Positions 10,889-18,813 of a stretch of DNA of 40,888 nt are shown here, piece by piece. The notes beneath the pieces are model-generated. The model was given only the letters and a program-made list of their open reading frames with translations, ran no database searches and had not been told where the DNA came from. Source of the stretch: JBQCHF01 sp051953655 (GTDB taxonomy: Bacteria > Actinomycetota > Actinomycetes > Motilibacterales > Motilibacteraceae); contig JBQCIO010000274.1 in the NCBI GenBank assembly GCA_051953655.1, positions 1 to 40,888 of the forward strand. Reading direction: 5' to 3'. The position numbers were made by a program, and so were the translations under genes. Each line of letters begins with the position of its first letter. Within the stretch, counting starts at the first letter, position 1.

Positions 10889-12031
10889 TCAGACCGCCTG
10901 CTCGGCCAGCCGGCCCGCCTCGAAGGCGTGCTGCAGCAAGGCGATCTCGGGGTCGGTGGCGGGGGAGCGCACGTCGGCGACGAACCGGGCGGCGACCTCG
11001 ACGTCGGACAGGCCCGAGACCCGGGCCGCGTAGTTCCCGGTGTCCGAGGTCGCCCCCTCGGGCTCGAAGGAGAGGACCAGCGTGTGCGGGAAGCGCGCGC
11101 GCAGGCGCTCCATCGCCTCGCGCGGGCGGACCGGGTCGGTGAGCGCCACCTGCAGCCAGCGGTCCTCGTGGTCGCCGTGGCGCGGGTCCGCCAGCAGCTC
11201 CTCGAGACGGCCGCGGAGCCGGCCCAGCCGCCGCGGCACCGGCGCGTCGACCCGCTCGACCGCCTCGACCCCGTCCGGGCCGAGGTCGACCAGCCAGCTG
11301 GCCTTGCGGTGGTCGGCCTCGGAGAAGGAGTAGGCCAGCGGGGAGCCGGAGTAGCGGACGGTCTCGGCCAGCACCTGCGGCCCGTGCAGGTGGCCCAGCG
11401 CGGTGTAGGCGGCGCCGTCGAAGGTGGACAGCGGCACCGAGGCGACGCCGCCGACGGTGATGTCCCGCTCGCTCTGCGACGGCTCGCCGCCGGTGACGAA
11501 CGCGTGGGCCAGCACCACCGAGCGGGCGCCCGGCCGGTGCGCGAGGTCGGCGCGGACCATGTCCATGGCGGCACCGAGGACGGCGGCGTGCCCGCGCTCC
11601 TCGCACCTCAGCAGCGGGCGGGCGACGTCGGGCTCGAGGTAGGGGATGCCGTAGACCGCGACCGGCCCGTGCCGGTCCTCCAGCAGCACCGGGTCGTGCG
11701 CGCGGGCCGGCAGGGTGCGCAGGTGGACGCCGGCGGCGGCGATGAGGTCGGCGGCGAAGCCGAGCCGCTGGGCGGAGTCGTGGTTGCCGCTGATGACGAC
11801 CGTGGGCACCCGCAGCGCGGCGAGGCGGTGCAGGGCCTCGTTGCACAGGGCGACGGCGTCGACCGGCGGGAGCGCGCGGTCGTAGAGGTCGCCGCTGATG
11901 AGCACGGCGTCGACCCGCTCGCTGCGCACCACCTCCACGAGGTGGTCGACGAACGCGGCCTGGGCGCCGAGGAGGTCCTCCCGGTGGAAGGACCGGCCCA
12001 GGTGCCAGTCGGAGGTGTGGAGCAGGCGCAC
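10889..12031 (-). CDS. sbcD: Exonuclease SbcCD nuclease subunit SbcD
   Basis: This 380-residue calcineurin-like phosphoesterase is the nuclease of the SbcCD complex. The metal-binding motifs are visible near the N-terminus: HTSDWHLG (residues 5-12), SGDLYDRA (about 45-52) and SGNHDSA (about 80-86), followed by downstream histidines. GTG 12031 is chosen because the family begins with the sequence RLLHTSDWHLG. A start eight codons upstream (12055) is possible but adds residues that do not look conserved. The stop is three bases from the sbcC start, consistent with equal production of the two subunits. Confidence 0.94.
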   Translation of the reverse strand: MRLLHTSDWHLGRSFHREDLLGAQAAFVDHLVEVVRSERVDAVLISGDLYDRALPPVDAVALCNEALHRLAALRVPTVVISGNHDSAQRLGFAADLIAAAGVHLRTLPARAHDPVLLEDRHGPVAVYGIPYLEPDVARPLLRCEERGHAAVLGAAMDMVRADLAHRPGARSVVLAHAFVTGGEPSQSERDITVGGVASVPLSTFDGAAYTALGHLHGPQVLAETVRYSGSPLAYSFSEADHRKASWLVDLGPDGVEAVERVDAPVPRRLGRLRGRLEELLADPRHGDHEDRWLQVALTDPVRPREAMERLRARFPHTLVLSFEPEGATSDTGNYAARVSGLSDVEVAARFVADVRSPATDPEIALLQHAFEAGRLAEQAV

Positions 12032-12114
12032 GACAAGGACCGTACGAGCGGTCACCGACAGTTCGGCGAAGGCGCTGCGGCGTGTCCCCGCGCCGCTGGT
12101 CGCGTCCCGCCCCC

Positions 12115-12471
12115 TCAGCCCTCTCCCTCGTGCTGGGTGACGTTGATGATCGCGCCGCCGGGGTCACGGACGAAGAAGCGCCGCAGCCCCCACTCCTCGT
12201 CGGTGAGGGGATAGACGATCTCCGCGCCGGCGGCCACGGCGCGGGCGTGCACCTCGTCCACGTCGTCCACCTCGATGGACACGTCGGGGTGCTGGTGCGC
12301 CCTGACGTCCAGCGCCATGACGCTGAGCTGGACCTCCCGCTGACCGTTGCCGAAGAACAGGATCCAGTCCAGCCCCTCACCGCCCTCGAGGCCGATCACT
12401 CCCTGGTAGAAGGCACGGCTCGACTCGAAGTCGGTGGAGAGGATGTTCGGCTTGATGCGTCGGACCGCCAT
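12115..12471 (-). CDS. VOC-superfamily (glyoxalase/bleomycin-resistance-like) protein
   Basis: This 118-residue single vicinal-oxygen-chelate domain has the pattern of two beta-alpha-beta-beta-beta repeats. The first is RIKPNILSTDFESSRAFYQG and the second VDEVHARAVAAG, ending in RRFFVRDPGGAIINVTQHE. Such proteins are metal-dependent isomerases, dioxygenases or drug-binding proteins. Nothing in the sequence fixes a substrate. The gene ends 84 bases from the start of sbcD on the same strand and is probably transcribed separately, or weakly with it. The function remains unassigned. Confidence 0.85.
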   Translation of the reverse strand: MAVRRIKPNILSTDFESSRAFYQGVIGLEGGEGLDWILFFGNGQREVQLSVMALDVRAHQHPDVSIEVDDVDEVHARAVAAGAEIVYPLTDEEWGLRRFFVRDPGGAIINVTQHEGEG

Positions 12472-12505
12472 GGACGGAACCTAGCCGCGGCGCACCAGGG
12501 TCGGC

Positions 12506-13285
12506 TCACCCCAGCCGGTCGGCCCGCCAGCAGCGGGCCACGAACGGCACGTCGAGCAGATCGCGTCCGGCCGCGTCCGGGTGCCCGGCCAGCAGCTGAG
12601 CGGCCGCCGCGAGCCGGGCGGTGCGCTCCTCCGGAGGCAGCGCGAGCACGCCGGAGTAGGTCCCCATCAGCGCGACGACGTCGGCCGGTGCCATGGTCCG
12701 GGTCCACCGCACCTCGTGCTGCCGGCCCGGGCCGAACGGCAGCCCGTCGGGGAGGTCCACCTCCCGGTAGCGGCGCGCTGCGGGGGCCGCGGTCATGCCG
12801 TCGGTCCGGACAGCCTGCTCGAGCGCGGACATCCACGGAACATCGCCGTCGCGGCCGTTCCACAGCACCGCGAGCCGGCCGCCGGGCCGCAGCACCCGGG
12901 CGACCTCGGCCGGAGCGAGCTCCGGGTCGAACCAGTGCCAGGCCGAGGAGGCGACCACGGCGTCGACGTCGGCGTCCGGGAGCGGGATCTTCTCGGCGGC
13001 GCCGGCCAGCACGGTGGCACCGGGAGCGCGGGCGGCGAGCACCTCGCGCATCCGCTCGTCCGGCTCGACCGCCACGACGTCCAGGCCGCGCTCGAGCATC
13101 GCCCGGGTGGTGCCGCCGGTGCCGGCGCCGAGGTCGAGCACCCGGCGGGCGTGCGGGGGAAGCAGCCAGTCCAGCGCGGCCTGCGGGGTGGCCGGGCGCA
13201 GCCGGTCGTAGGCGCCGGCGACCGCGCCGAAGGAGCGGGCGCGTGGCTGGGGGAGTTCTCCGACCTCTGCTGCCGCATCGCTCAC
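12506..13285 (-). CDS. Class I SAM-dependent methyltransferase
   Basis: This is a 259-residue Rossmann-fold methyltransferase. Motif I is VLDLGAGTGGTT. Later motifs are VVAVEPDERM (acidic end of strand 2), VDAVVASSAWHWFDPE (motif II region) and EVARVLRPGGRLAVLW (post-II). The WHWFD stretch followed by AEVARVLRPGG is typical of the UbiE/Tam-like small-molecule group. The start is GTG 13285. The gene lies 34 bases upstream of the VOC gene on the same strand, so co-transcription is possible. The substrate is unknown. Confidence 0.88.
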   Translation of the reverse strand: MSDAAAEVGELPQPRARSFGAVAGAYDRLRPATPQAALDWLLPPHARRVLDLGAGTGGTTRAMLERGLDVVAVEPDERMREVLAARAPGATVLAGAAEKIPLPDADVDAVVASSAWHWFDPELAPAEVARVLRPGGRLAVLWNGRDGDVPWMSALEQAVRTDGMTAAPAARRYREVDLPDGLPFGPGRQHEVRWTRTMAPADVVALMGTYSGVLALPPEERTARLAAAAQLLAGHPDAAGRDLLDVPFVARCWRADRLG

Positions 13286-13416
13286 GGCCGCCCACGGTAG
13301 GCGACCTCGCCGAGTCGGCGACGGGCGGGCGGCGGCTGGGTAGCGTGCGGACGTCGGTGGCGGGGGAGGACAGGGCTTCCGGAGCGCCGTCGGGCAAGGT
13401 CGAGAGGGGAGCGCGC

Positions 13417-14895
13417 ATGGGCGAGGATGTCGCGTCGCGGAAGTTCACCCGTGAGGACCGCCAGCGCTACCGGCAGAAGGTGCGCCGGTGCCTGGACGTC
13501 TTCGCGCGGATGCTGGGGGAGTCCCGGTTCGACGTCGAGCGCCCGCTGACCGGTCTGGAGATCGAGCTCAACCTCGTCGACGCCGACTACCGGCCGGCCA
13601 TGCGCAACGCCGAGGTGCTCGAGGCCATCGCCGACGAGGCGTTCCAGACCGAGCTGGGCCAGTTCACGGTGGAGATCAACGTTCCGCCGCGGCAGTTCGG
13701 CGACTCCGGCGCGGCCGCGTTCGAGGCGGGCGTCCGGCAGAGCCTCAACGGCGCCGAGACGAAGGCCCGCGCGCTGGGGGCGCACATCGTCATGATCGGC
13801 ACGCTGCCGACCCTGCGGGAGCAGGACCTCACCGGGGCGAGCCTGTCCGGCAACCCGCGCTACCACCTGCTCAACGAGCAGATCTTCGCCGCGCGCGGCG
13901 AGGACCTGCACCTGTCCATCGACGGCGTCGAGCGGCTGTCGACCTACGCCGACACCATCGCTCCGGAGGCGGCCTGCACCTCTGCGCAGCTGCACCTGCA
14001 GGTCAGCCCGGAGCAGTTCCCCGCCTACTGGAACGCCTCGCAGTGCATCGCCGGCGTGCAGCTGGCGCTGGGCGCGAACAGCCCGTTCTTCCTCGGCAAG
14101 GAGCTCTGGCGGGAGACGCGGATCGCGCTGTTCGAGCAGGCCACCGACACGCGGTCGGAGGAGCTCAAGGCGCAGGGTGTCCGCCCCCGGGTGTGGTTCG
14201 GCGAGCGCTACATCACCTCGATCTTCGACCTGTTCGAGGAGAACGTGCGCTACTTCCCGCCGCTGCTGCCCGTGTGCGACGAGGAGGACCCGGAGGAGGT
14301 CCTCGACCGCGGCGACGTGCCGCAGCTGCACGAGCTGCGGCTGCACAACGGCACGATCTACCGCTGGAACCGGCCGGTCTACGACGTCGTGCGCGGCAAG
14401 CCGCACCTGCGGGTGGAGAACCGGGTGCTGCCGGCCGGGCCGACCGTCGTCGACGTGCTGGCCAACGCCGCCTTCTACTACGGCCTCGTGCACGCGCTGG
14501 TCGAGGCCGACCGGCCGCTGTGGTCGCAGATGTCCTTCAGCGCGGCGGAGGAGAACTTCCACGAGGGGGCGCGGCGCGGCATCGACGCCCGGCTGTTCTG
14601 GCCGGGGCTGGGGGAGGTGCCGGCGACCGAGCTGGTGCTGCGCCGGCTGCTGCCGCTGGCCCACGAGGGGCTGTCCCGCTGGGGCGTCGACGACGCCGTC
14701 CGCGAGCGGTTGCTCGGCGTCGTGGAGGGGCGCTGCCTCACCTCCCGCAACGGCGCGTGGTGGCAGAGCGAGGTGCTGCACCGCATCGACCGCGCCGGCC
14801 ACCATGACCGCGCCGAGGCGCTGCGCCTGATGCTGGAGCGGTACGCCGAGCACATGCACGGCAACGAGCCGGTGCACACCTGGCCGGTGGACTGA
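13417..14895 (+). CDS. Glutamate-cysteine ligase (GCS2)-family protein
   Basis: The 492-residue protein has ATP-grasp-like glutamate-cysteine ligase features: the acidic metal-binding motif LTGLEIELNLVD near residue 46, GQFTVEINVPPRQ near residue 87, LHLQVSPEQF, and the C-terminal ENRVLPAGPTVVDVLANAAF. Family enzymes form a gamma-glutamyl amide bond. In actinobacteria this large form may act in ergothioneine or other gamma-glutamyl metabolism rather than glutathione synthesis. The start at ATG 13417 follows GAGAGGGGAG. The longer upstream frame overlaps the divergent methyltransferase gene and is rejected. The gene stands alone and ends at hairpin copy B. Confidence 0.88.
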   Translation: MGEDVASRKFTREDRQRYRQKVRRCLDVFARMLGESRFDVERPLTGLEIELNLVDADYRPAMRNAEVLEAIADEAFQTELGQFTVEINVPPRQFGDSGAAAFEAGVRQSLNGAETKARALGAHIVMIGTLPTLREQDLTGASLSGNPRYHLLNEQIFAARGEDLHLSIDGVERLSTYADTIAPEAACTSAQLHLQVSPEQFPAYWNASQCIAGVQLALGANSPFFLGKELWRETRIALFEQATDTRSEELKAQGVRPRVWFGERYITSIFDLFEENVRYFPPLLPVCDEEDPEEVLDRGDVPQLHELRLHNGTIYRWNRPVYDVVRGKPHLRVENRVLPAGPTVVDVLANAAFYYGLVHALVEADRPLWSQMSFSAAEENFHEGARRGIDARLFWPGLGEVPATELVLRRLLPLAHEGLSRWGVDDAVRERLLGVVEGRCLTSRNGAWWQSEVLHRIDRAGHHDRAEALRLMLERYAEHMHGNEPVHTWPVD

Positions 14896-14901
14896 CCCTC
14901 C

Positions 14902-14955
14902 TGCCGTGATCATGCAGAAAAGGCGCGGGCGCACCATTTCTGCATGATCACGGCA
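14902..14955. terminator. Perfect 19-bp GATCATGCAGAAA hairpin between convergent genes (copy B)
   Basis: TGCCGTGATCATGCAGAAA (14902-14920) and its exact reverse complement (14937-14955) flank a 16-base loop. It lies seven bases after the stop of the GCS-like gene and 20 bases before the stop of the convergent membrane-protein gene, which suits a bidirectional terminator. The arm sequence is shared with copy A (6099-6157), and GCATGATCAC also occurs at 65-73. Confidence 0.72.
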
Positions 14956-14975
14956 CGAGCTGTGTGATGGGGCCG

Positions 14976-15401
14976 TCAGCGCAGCACGAGCCAGAGGGCC
15001 AGCCCAGCGTTCGCCGTCGCCAGCACCGCGCGCGCCAGGTCCCAGCGCAGCAGGGCGCGCCAGGCGGTCTCGGAGAACTCGTGGCCCAGCCGGGCGTGCA
15101 GGGGGACCGCGGCCAGCGCGGTCACGGCGAGGATGCCGGCCAGCAGCACGGCGGCCCCGACGGCCGCCGCCCACGGGGTGCCGTCCGGGCGCTCCACCAG
15201 CAGCAGCCCGGTCGTCACGACGAGGCCGAGGAACAGCGGGCCCACGACGTAGGAGACGCGGGTCTGGTGCGCCTGCTCGTACGCGGGGAACTTCTCCGGC
15301 GGGACGAGAGGGAACTGCCGGTAGACCAGGAGCTGGATCGTCCACTGGAAGCCTGCGTAGGCGGCGGTCAGCAGCAGGTGCCAGGCCAGCAGCGAGCTCA
15401 T
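14976..15401 (-). CDS. Small four-helix membrane protein of unknown function
   Basis: This 141-residue protein has four predicted transmembrane helices, around residues 3-25, 52-69, 77-98 and 118-140. Between helices 1 and 2 lies a conserved-looking loop with PEKFPAYEQAHQTRVSYVV. This resembles small bacterial membrane proteins of the DUF1772-like type, but the family is not certain. Its ATG overlaps the stop of the upstream gene (ATGA), so it is the last gene of a translationally coupled trio with the CpaE-like and ABC1-kinase genes. Confidence 0.75.
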   Translation of the reverse strand: MSSLLAWHLLLTAAYAGFQWTIQLLVYRQFPLVPPEKFPAYEQAHQTRVSYVVGPLFLGLVVTTGLLLVERPDGTPWAAAVGAAVLLAGILAVTALAAVPLHARLGHEFSETAWRALLRWDLARAVLATANAGLALWLVLR

Positions 15402-15826
15402 CGCGCGGCCTCGTCGGCCTTCCGCCCGGCCGACCCGAGCCGCGCCAGCACGGCCTGCGCGTAGCACTCGGCCGGGCTGTCTGCCGCCACGGAGGTGGCC
15501 GCGCCCGCCACCAGCACGACGGCCCGCCAGCCGTGCGTCGAGCGCTCCAGCCGCACCAGGTCGTCGTCGAGCAGCTCGCGCAGCTGGTCCTCGCGGGGGA
15601 GCCAGAGCGCCTCCTCCAGCGCGACCGAGTCCAGGGCCCACTCCACCGTGCCGTTGAAGCCGAGGACCTGTCCGCCGGGCACGTCCTGCACGTCCACGAC
15701 CAGGTGCGAGAGGACGAACGGCTCCTCGCGCAGGTCCTCCCGGTCGATGACGAACCAGTCGCCCGGGGCGGGCTGCCAGCCGAGGCCGGCGGTGCGCAGG
15801 GCTCGTGCGGTGTCGGCGTCGATCAC
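15398..15826 (-). CDS. Conserved actinobacterial hypothetical protein (often labelled pilus assembly CpaE)
   Basis: This 142-residue soluble protein opens with IDADTARALRTAGLGWQPAPG followed by DWFVIDRE, and has LGFNGTVEWALDSVALEEALWLPREDQLRELL in the middle. This pattern belongs to a widespread actinobacterial family that some databases label CpaE. It has no P-loop ATPase domain, so that label is unsupported. The LPREDQLRELL helix and the N-terminal half recall small binding or immunity-like folds, which is speculation. Both its start (GTGA overlap with the kinase stop) and its stop (ATGA overlap with the membrane gene) are coupled. Confidence 0.8.
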   Translation of the reverse strand: MIDADTARALRTAGLGWQPAPGDWFVIDREDLREEPFVLSHLVVDVQDVPGGQVLGFNGTVEWALDSVALEEALWLPREDQLRELLDDDLVRLERSTHGWRAVVLVAGAATSVAADSPAECYAQAVLARLGSAGRKADEAAR

Positions 15827-17172
15827 GCCCCCATCCTCTCCGGCCGGTCGATGTCGGCGAACCCGGGGAGCCACCGCTCGAGCTCCGGGCGCACCGGCAC
15901 CGTCGCCTCGAGCTGGCTCAGCACCCCGACGATCCCCAGCCAGACCCGGTGGGTGAACAGCAGCTCCGCCGGGATGTCGAGCTGCAGCGCCACCGCGAAC
16001 TCCGGGTTGCGCGGGTCGTTGACCCGGGCGAACTGCGAGCGCAGCCACGACCGGCTGTAGGAGAAGACCTCGTGCCGGGCCGGCTCGGAGAACGGGCCCA
16101 GGTAGTCGACCAGCTTGCGCACCTCCACCGTCCGGTCCGGCCGCAGGAAGCCCTCCTCGCGCAGGCCGGCCAGCACCTCGACGTCGTCGTCGCTGAGCAG
16201 CACCCGGATCAGCCGGCCGAACGCGCGCGGCATGCCGTCGGGGAGGACCAGGCAGGACCCGAAGTCGAGGACGCCGAGCCGCGCGGCGTCGTCGCCGGGC
16301 AGGAGCCGGAAGTTGCCCGGGTGCGGATCGGTGTGCAGCAGGCCGGTGCGCTCGGGGCCGGAGAGCAGGAACCGCTGGTAGAGCAGGCCGGCCCGGTCGC
16401 GCTGCTCCGCCGTTCCCTCGGCGGCGACGCGGGCCAGCGGGACGCCGTCGAGCCAGTCGGTGACCAGGACCCGCGGGGTGGCGAGCAGGACGCGGGGGAC
16501 GACGACGTCGGGGTCGTCCGCGTAGGCATCGGCGAAGCGCTGCTGGTGCTCGCCCTCGCGCACGTAGTCCAGCTCCTCGACCAGCCGGGTGCGCAGCTCG
16601 GCCACCAGCGGCGGGAGGGTGAGGCCGCGGGCCACGAGGGCGGCCGCCCGGGTGGCGACCGAGACGGCCGCCAGGTCGGCGGACAGAGCCTCGCGGACCC
16701 CCGGGTACTGCACCTTCACCGCCACCGGTCGCCCGTCCGGCCAGGTGGCCCGGTGCACCTGCCCCAGCGACGCCGCCGCCACCGCCCGCTGCTCGAGGCC
16801 GACGAGGCTGGTCCGCCACCCGGCGCCGAGCTCGGCGCGCAGCACCGGTTCCACCTGCTCGAAGGGCAGGGGCGGGTTGTCCTGCTGGAGACTCGTCAGC
16901 GCCTGCCGCCAGGTGCCCTCGGGGTCCGGCGGGAACAGGGCCTCCACCGTGCTGAGCAGCTGCCCGGCCTTGAGCGCGCCGCCCTTGAGGTCGCCCAGCA
17001 CCCGTCGGGTGCGATCCGCGCCGCGGTTCCTCAGCCGGCGCCGGACCTGCTCCGGGTCCTGGCCGAGCCGACGGCGGACCACCCCCTCGAGAGCGTCCGT
17101 CACCGCGCCGGCGGGGAGGGCGGCCAGCCGGGCCTGGCGGGCGAGCAGCACAGGGGAGGGGAGCGGTGGCAC
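15823..17172 (-). CDS. ABC1/UbiB (AarF)-family atypical kinase
   Basis: This 449-residue protein-kinase-like ATPase has the KxGQ motif GGALKAGQLLS near residue 60, the lysine strand VAVKVQYPG, the catalytic loop TDPHPGNFRLL and the metal-binding DFGSC. Members support quinone or prenyl-lipid biosynthesis, and their true substrates are poorly defined. GTG 17172 is the likely start. A menaquinone-reductase-like flavoprotein lies about 1.6 kb away, a loose link to quinones. It is the first gene of a tightly coupled trio and is transcribed divergently from the P-loop kinase gene 60 bases away. Confidence 0.88.
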   Translation of the reverse strand: MPPLPSPVLLARQARLAALPAGAVTDALEGVVRRRLGQDPEQVRRRLRNRGADRTRRVLGDLKGGALKAGQLLSTVEALFPPDPEGTWRQALTSLQQDNPPLPFEQVEPVLRAELGAGWRTSLVGLEQRAVAAASLGQVHRATWPDGRPVAVKVQYPGVREALSADLAAVSVATRAAALVARGLTLPPLVAELRTRLVEELDYVREGEHQQRFADAYADDPDVVVPRVLLATPRVLVTDWLDGVPLARVAAEGTAEQRDRAGLLYQRFLLSGPERTGLLHTDPHPGNFRLLPGDDAARLGVLDFGSCLVLPDGMPRAFGRLIRVLLSDDDVEVLAGLREEGFLRPDRTVEVRKLVDYLGPFSEPARHEVFSYSRSWLRSQFARVNDPRNPEFAVALQLDIPAELLFTHRVWLGIVGVLSQLEATVPVRPELERWLPGFADIDRPERMGA

Positions 17173-17231
17173 GCGTCGAGCCTGCCAGCGGCAGGCGCGG
17201 AGCGCCTCACCGGCGCCGGTACCGTCGCCGG

Positions 17232-17888
17232 GTGACCTCCGCCACCCGTGCCCTGCTGCTGGCCCGGCTGGCCGACGAGGTGGCCGCGATGCCGGGCGAC
17301 CCGTTCGTGCGGGTGGCGGTGGACGGAGTCGACGGCGCGGGCAAGACGGTGCTGGCCGACGAGCTCGCCGGTTCCCTGCGGGAGCGGGGACGCGTGGCGG
17401 TGCGGGCGTCGGTGGACGGCTTCCACCGGCCGCGCAGCGAGCGCTACGCGCGGGGACGGGAGGACCCGGAGGGCTTCTACCGCGACTCCTACGACCTGTC
17501 GGTGCTGCAGCGGGTCCTGCTCGAGCCCCTGGGGCCCGGCGGTGCGGGGCGGTACCGCCCCCGCGTGTTCGACGTCGGCGGCGACGCCGCCGACCTCGCC
17601 CCGTGGGAGCAGGCGGCCGACGGCGCGGTGCTGGTGATGGACGGGATCTTCCTGCACCGTCCGGAGCTGGTCGGCTGGTGGAGCTGGTCGGTGTGGCTGG
17701 AGGTGGACCGGACCGTCTCGCTGGCGCGGTGCGCCGCCCGCGACGGCTCCAGCCCGGACCTGCACGCCCCGGCCAACCGGCGCTACGTCGAGGGGCAGCG
17801 GCTCTACCTGCGCGAGGCGGATCCGGCCGGCCGCGCGACGCGGGTGGTGGAGAACACCGACCTGGACGCGCCGCGGCTGCTGCGCTGA
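17232..17888 (+). CDS. Uridine-kinase-like P-loop NTPase
   Basis: This 218-residue P-loop kinase has Walker A GVDGAGKT at residues 32-39, the acidic VDGFHRPRSERY stretch typical of uridine/phosphoribulokinase-like enzymes, and a lid region with RCAARD. The GFYRDSYD and FDVGGDAADL segments match actinobacterial proteins annotated as uridine kinase. It probably phosphorylates a nucleoside or a similar hydroxyl substrate, but the substrate is not fixed by the sequence. The start at GTG 17232 has no clear Shine-Dalgarno sequence, which suggests a nearly leaderless message. Confidence 0.82.
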   Translation: MTSATRALLLARLADEVAAMPGDPFVRVAVDGVDGAGKTVLADELAGSLRERGRVAVRASVDGFHRPRSERYARGREDPEGFYRDSYDLSVLQRVLLEPLGPGGAGRYRPRVFDVGGDAADLAPWEQAADGAVLVMDGIFLHRPELVGWWSWSVWLEVDRTVSLARCAARDGSSPDLHAPANRRYVEGQRLYLREADPAGRATRVVENTDLDAPRLLR

Positions 17889-17979
17889 GCCGGCCGCCCG
17901 GACGCTCGCTCGGCCCGATGTCGATCGGTGGCAGCGAGGGGCGTCGTGTGACCGCGGGGTGCCGGGGTAGGCAGGGCGC

Positions 17980-18762
17980 ATGGAGGCGCCGGAGGACCCC
18001 GGGTCGCTCGCGACCCTGCCCGGGCGGCTGGCCGGGAGGGCCGCCGGCGCCGGGCTGGGCGCGGCCTCGGCGGTCGGGACGGTCGTGCGGCAGAGCCGCC
18101 CGCTGCACCCGAAGGGAGCGCTGCTGGCAGCCACCGTCCGCCGGCACGGCGCCCCGGTGCCGTGGGGCGTGCCGTGGCTGGACGAGCCGGGCCAGGACGA
18201 GGCGCTGGTCCGGGTGTCCCGGTCGGTGGGACTGCCCTCGCCCTGGCCGGACGTGCTGGGGCTCGCGCTGCGGGTGCCCGTGCCCGGTGCGGTCGCCGAC
18301 GACGGGCAGCCCCGCCAGGCCGACCTGCTGTTCGCCACCACCGGGCTGGGCACGGTCGGCCGGTTCCTGCTGGCGCCCCGGCGCGAGCTGGCCGCGAGTC
18401 CGCTGTCCACGCTGCTGCCGTACCGCTCGCCGCGCGGGCTGGTCGTGCTGGCCGCGACGCCGGCCGACCCCGGGCGCCCGCTGCCGCGCGACCCGGAGGA
18501 CCTGGCCGCCGTGGCCGCCGCGGAGCCGGTCGAGCTCGTGCTCGAGGCGGCCGCACCCACCGGGCCGTGGCGCGCCTTCGGGCTGCTGCTGCTCACCGGC
18601 CCGGCCGACGCCGCGCTGGACCCGCCCACCGCCTTCAACCCCGTGCGCCGGCCCCTGCCGGGCCTGGAGGTGCCCACGGCGCTGGCCCGCCTGCGCGAGC
18701 CGGCCTACGCGCTCGCGCAGCGGCTGCGGCACGTCCCCGCCGTCGCCCGCCGGCCCGGCTGA
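17980..18762 (+). CDS. Conserved actinobacterial protein, possibly catalase-fold-like
   Basis: This 260-residue protein has no signal peptide. It contains LHPKGALLAATV, VPWGVPWLDEPG, VSRSVGLPSPWPDVLGLALRV and LLFATTGLGTVGRFLL. I recognise the pattern from a common actinobacterial family, sometimes labelled phosphodiesterase, whose layout recalls the heme-binding core of catalase-like proteins. No phosphodiesterase motif is visible. The LHP.G and SR..GLP..PDV.GLALR elements are the best evidence for the catalase-like suggestion, which remains inference. It follows the kinase gene by 91 bases and precedes the flavoprotein gene by 51. Confidence 0.65.
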   Translation: MEAPEDPGSLATLPGRLAGRAAGAGLGAASAVGTVVRQSRPLHPKGALLAATVRRHGAPVPWGVPWLDEPGQDEALVRVSRSVGLPSPWPDVLGLALRVPVPGAVADDGQPRQADLLFATTGLGTVGRFLLAPRRELAASPLSTLLPYRSPRGLVVLAATPADPGRPLPRDPEDLAAVAAAEPVELVLEAAAPTGPWRAFGLLLLTGPADAALDPPTAFNPVRRPLPGLEVPTALARLREPAYALAQRLRHVPAVARRPG

Positions 18763-18813
18763 CGGTGTGACCTCGCTGCCCTCGTTTCGCCAGCCTCGCG
18801 CGCGTGCGGGACC

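Noticed and set aside
12031..12055. SbcD start eight codons upstream
   Set aside because: The residues MTARTVLV lie before the family's usual RLLHTSDWHLG start, and GTG 12031 fits better. The longer start cannot be excluded.
8285..12214. A 1309-codon plus-strand open frame opposite sbcC/sbcD
   Set aside because: It is Gly/Arg/Leu/Gln-rich low-complexity translation of the antisense of two clearly conserved genes.
15398..15826. Pilus assembly protein CpaE
   Set aside because: The name is common for this family, but the 142-residue protein has no P-loop or receiver domain and no pilus genes are nearby.
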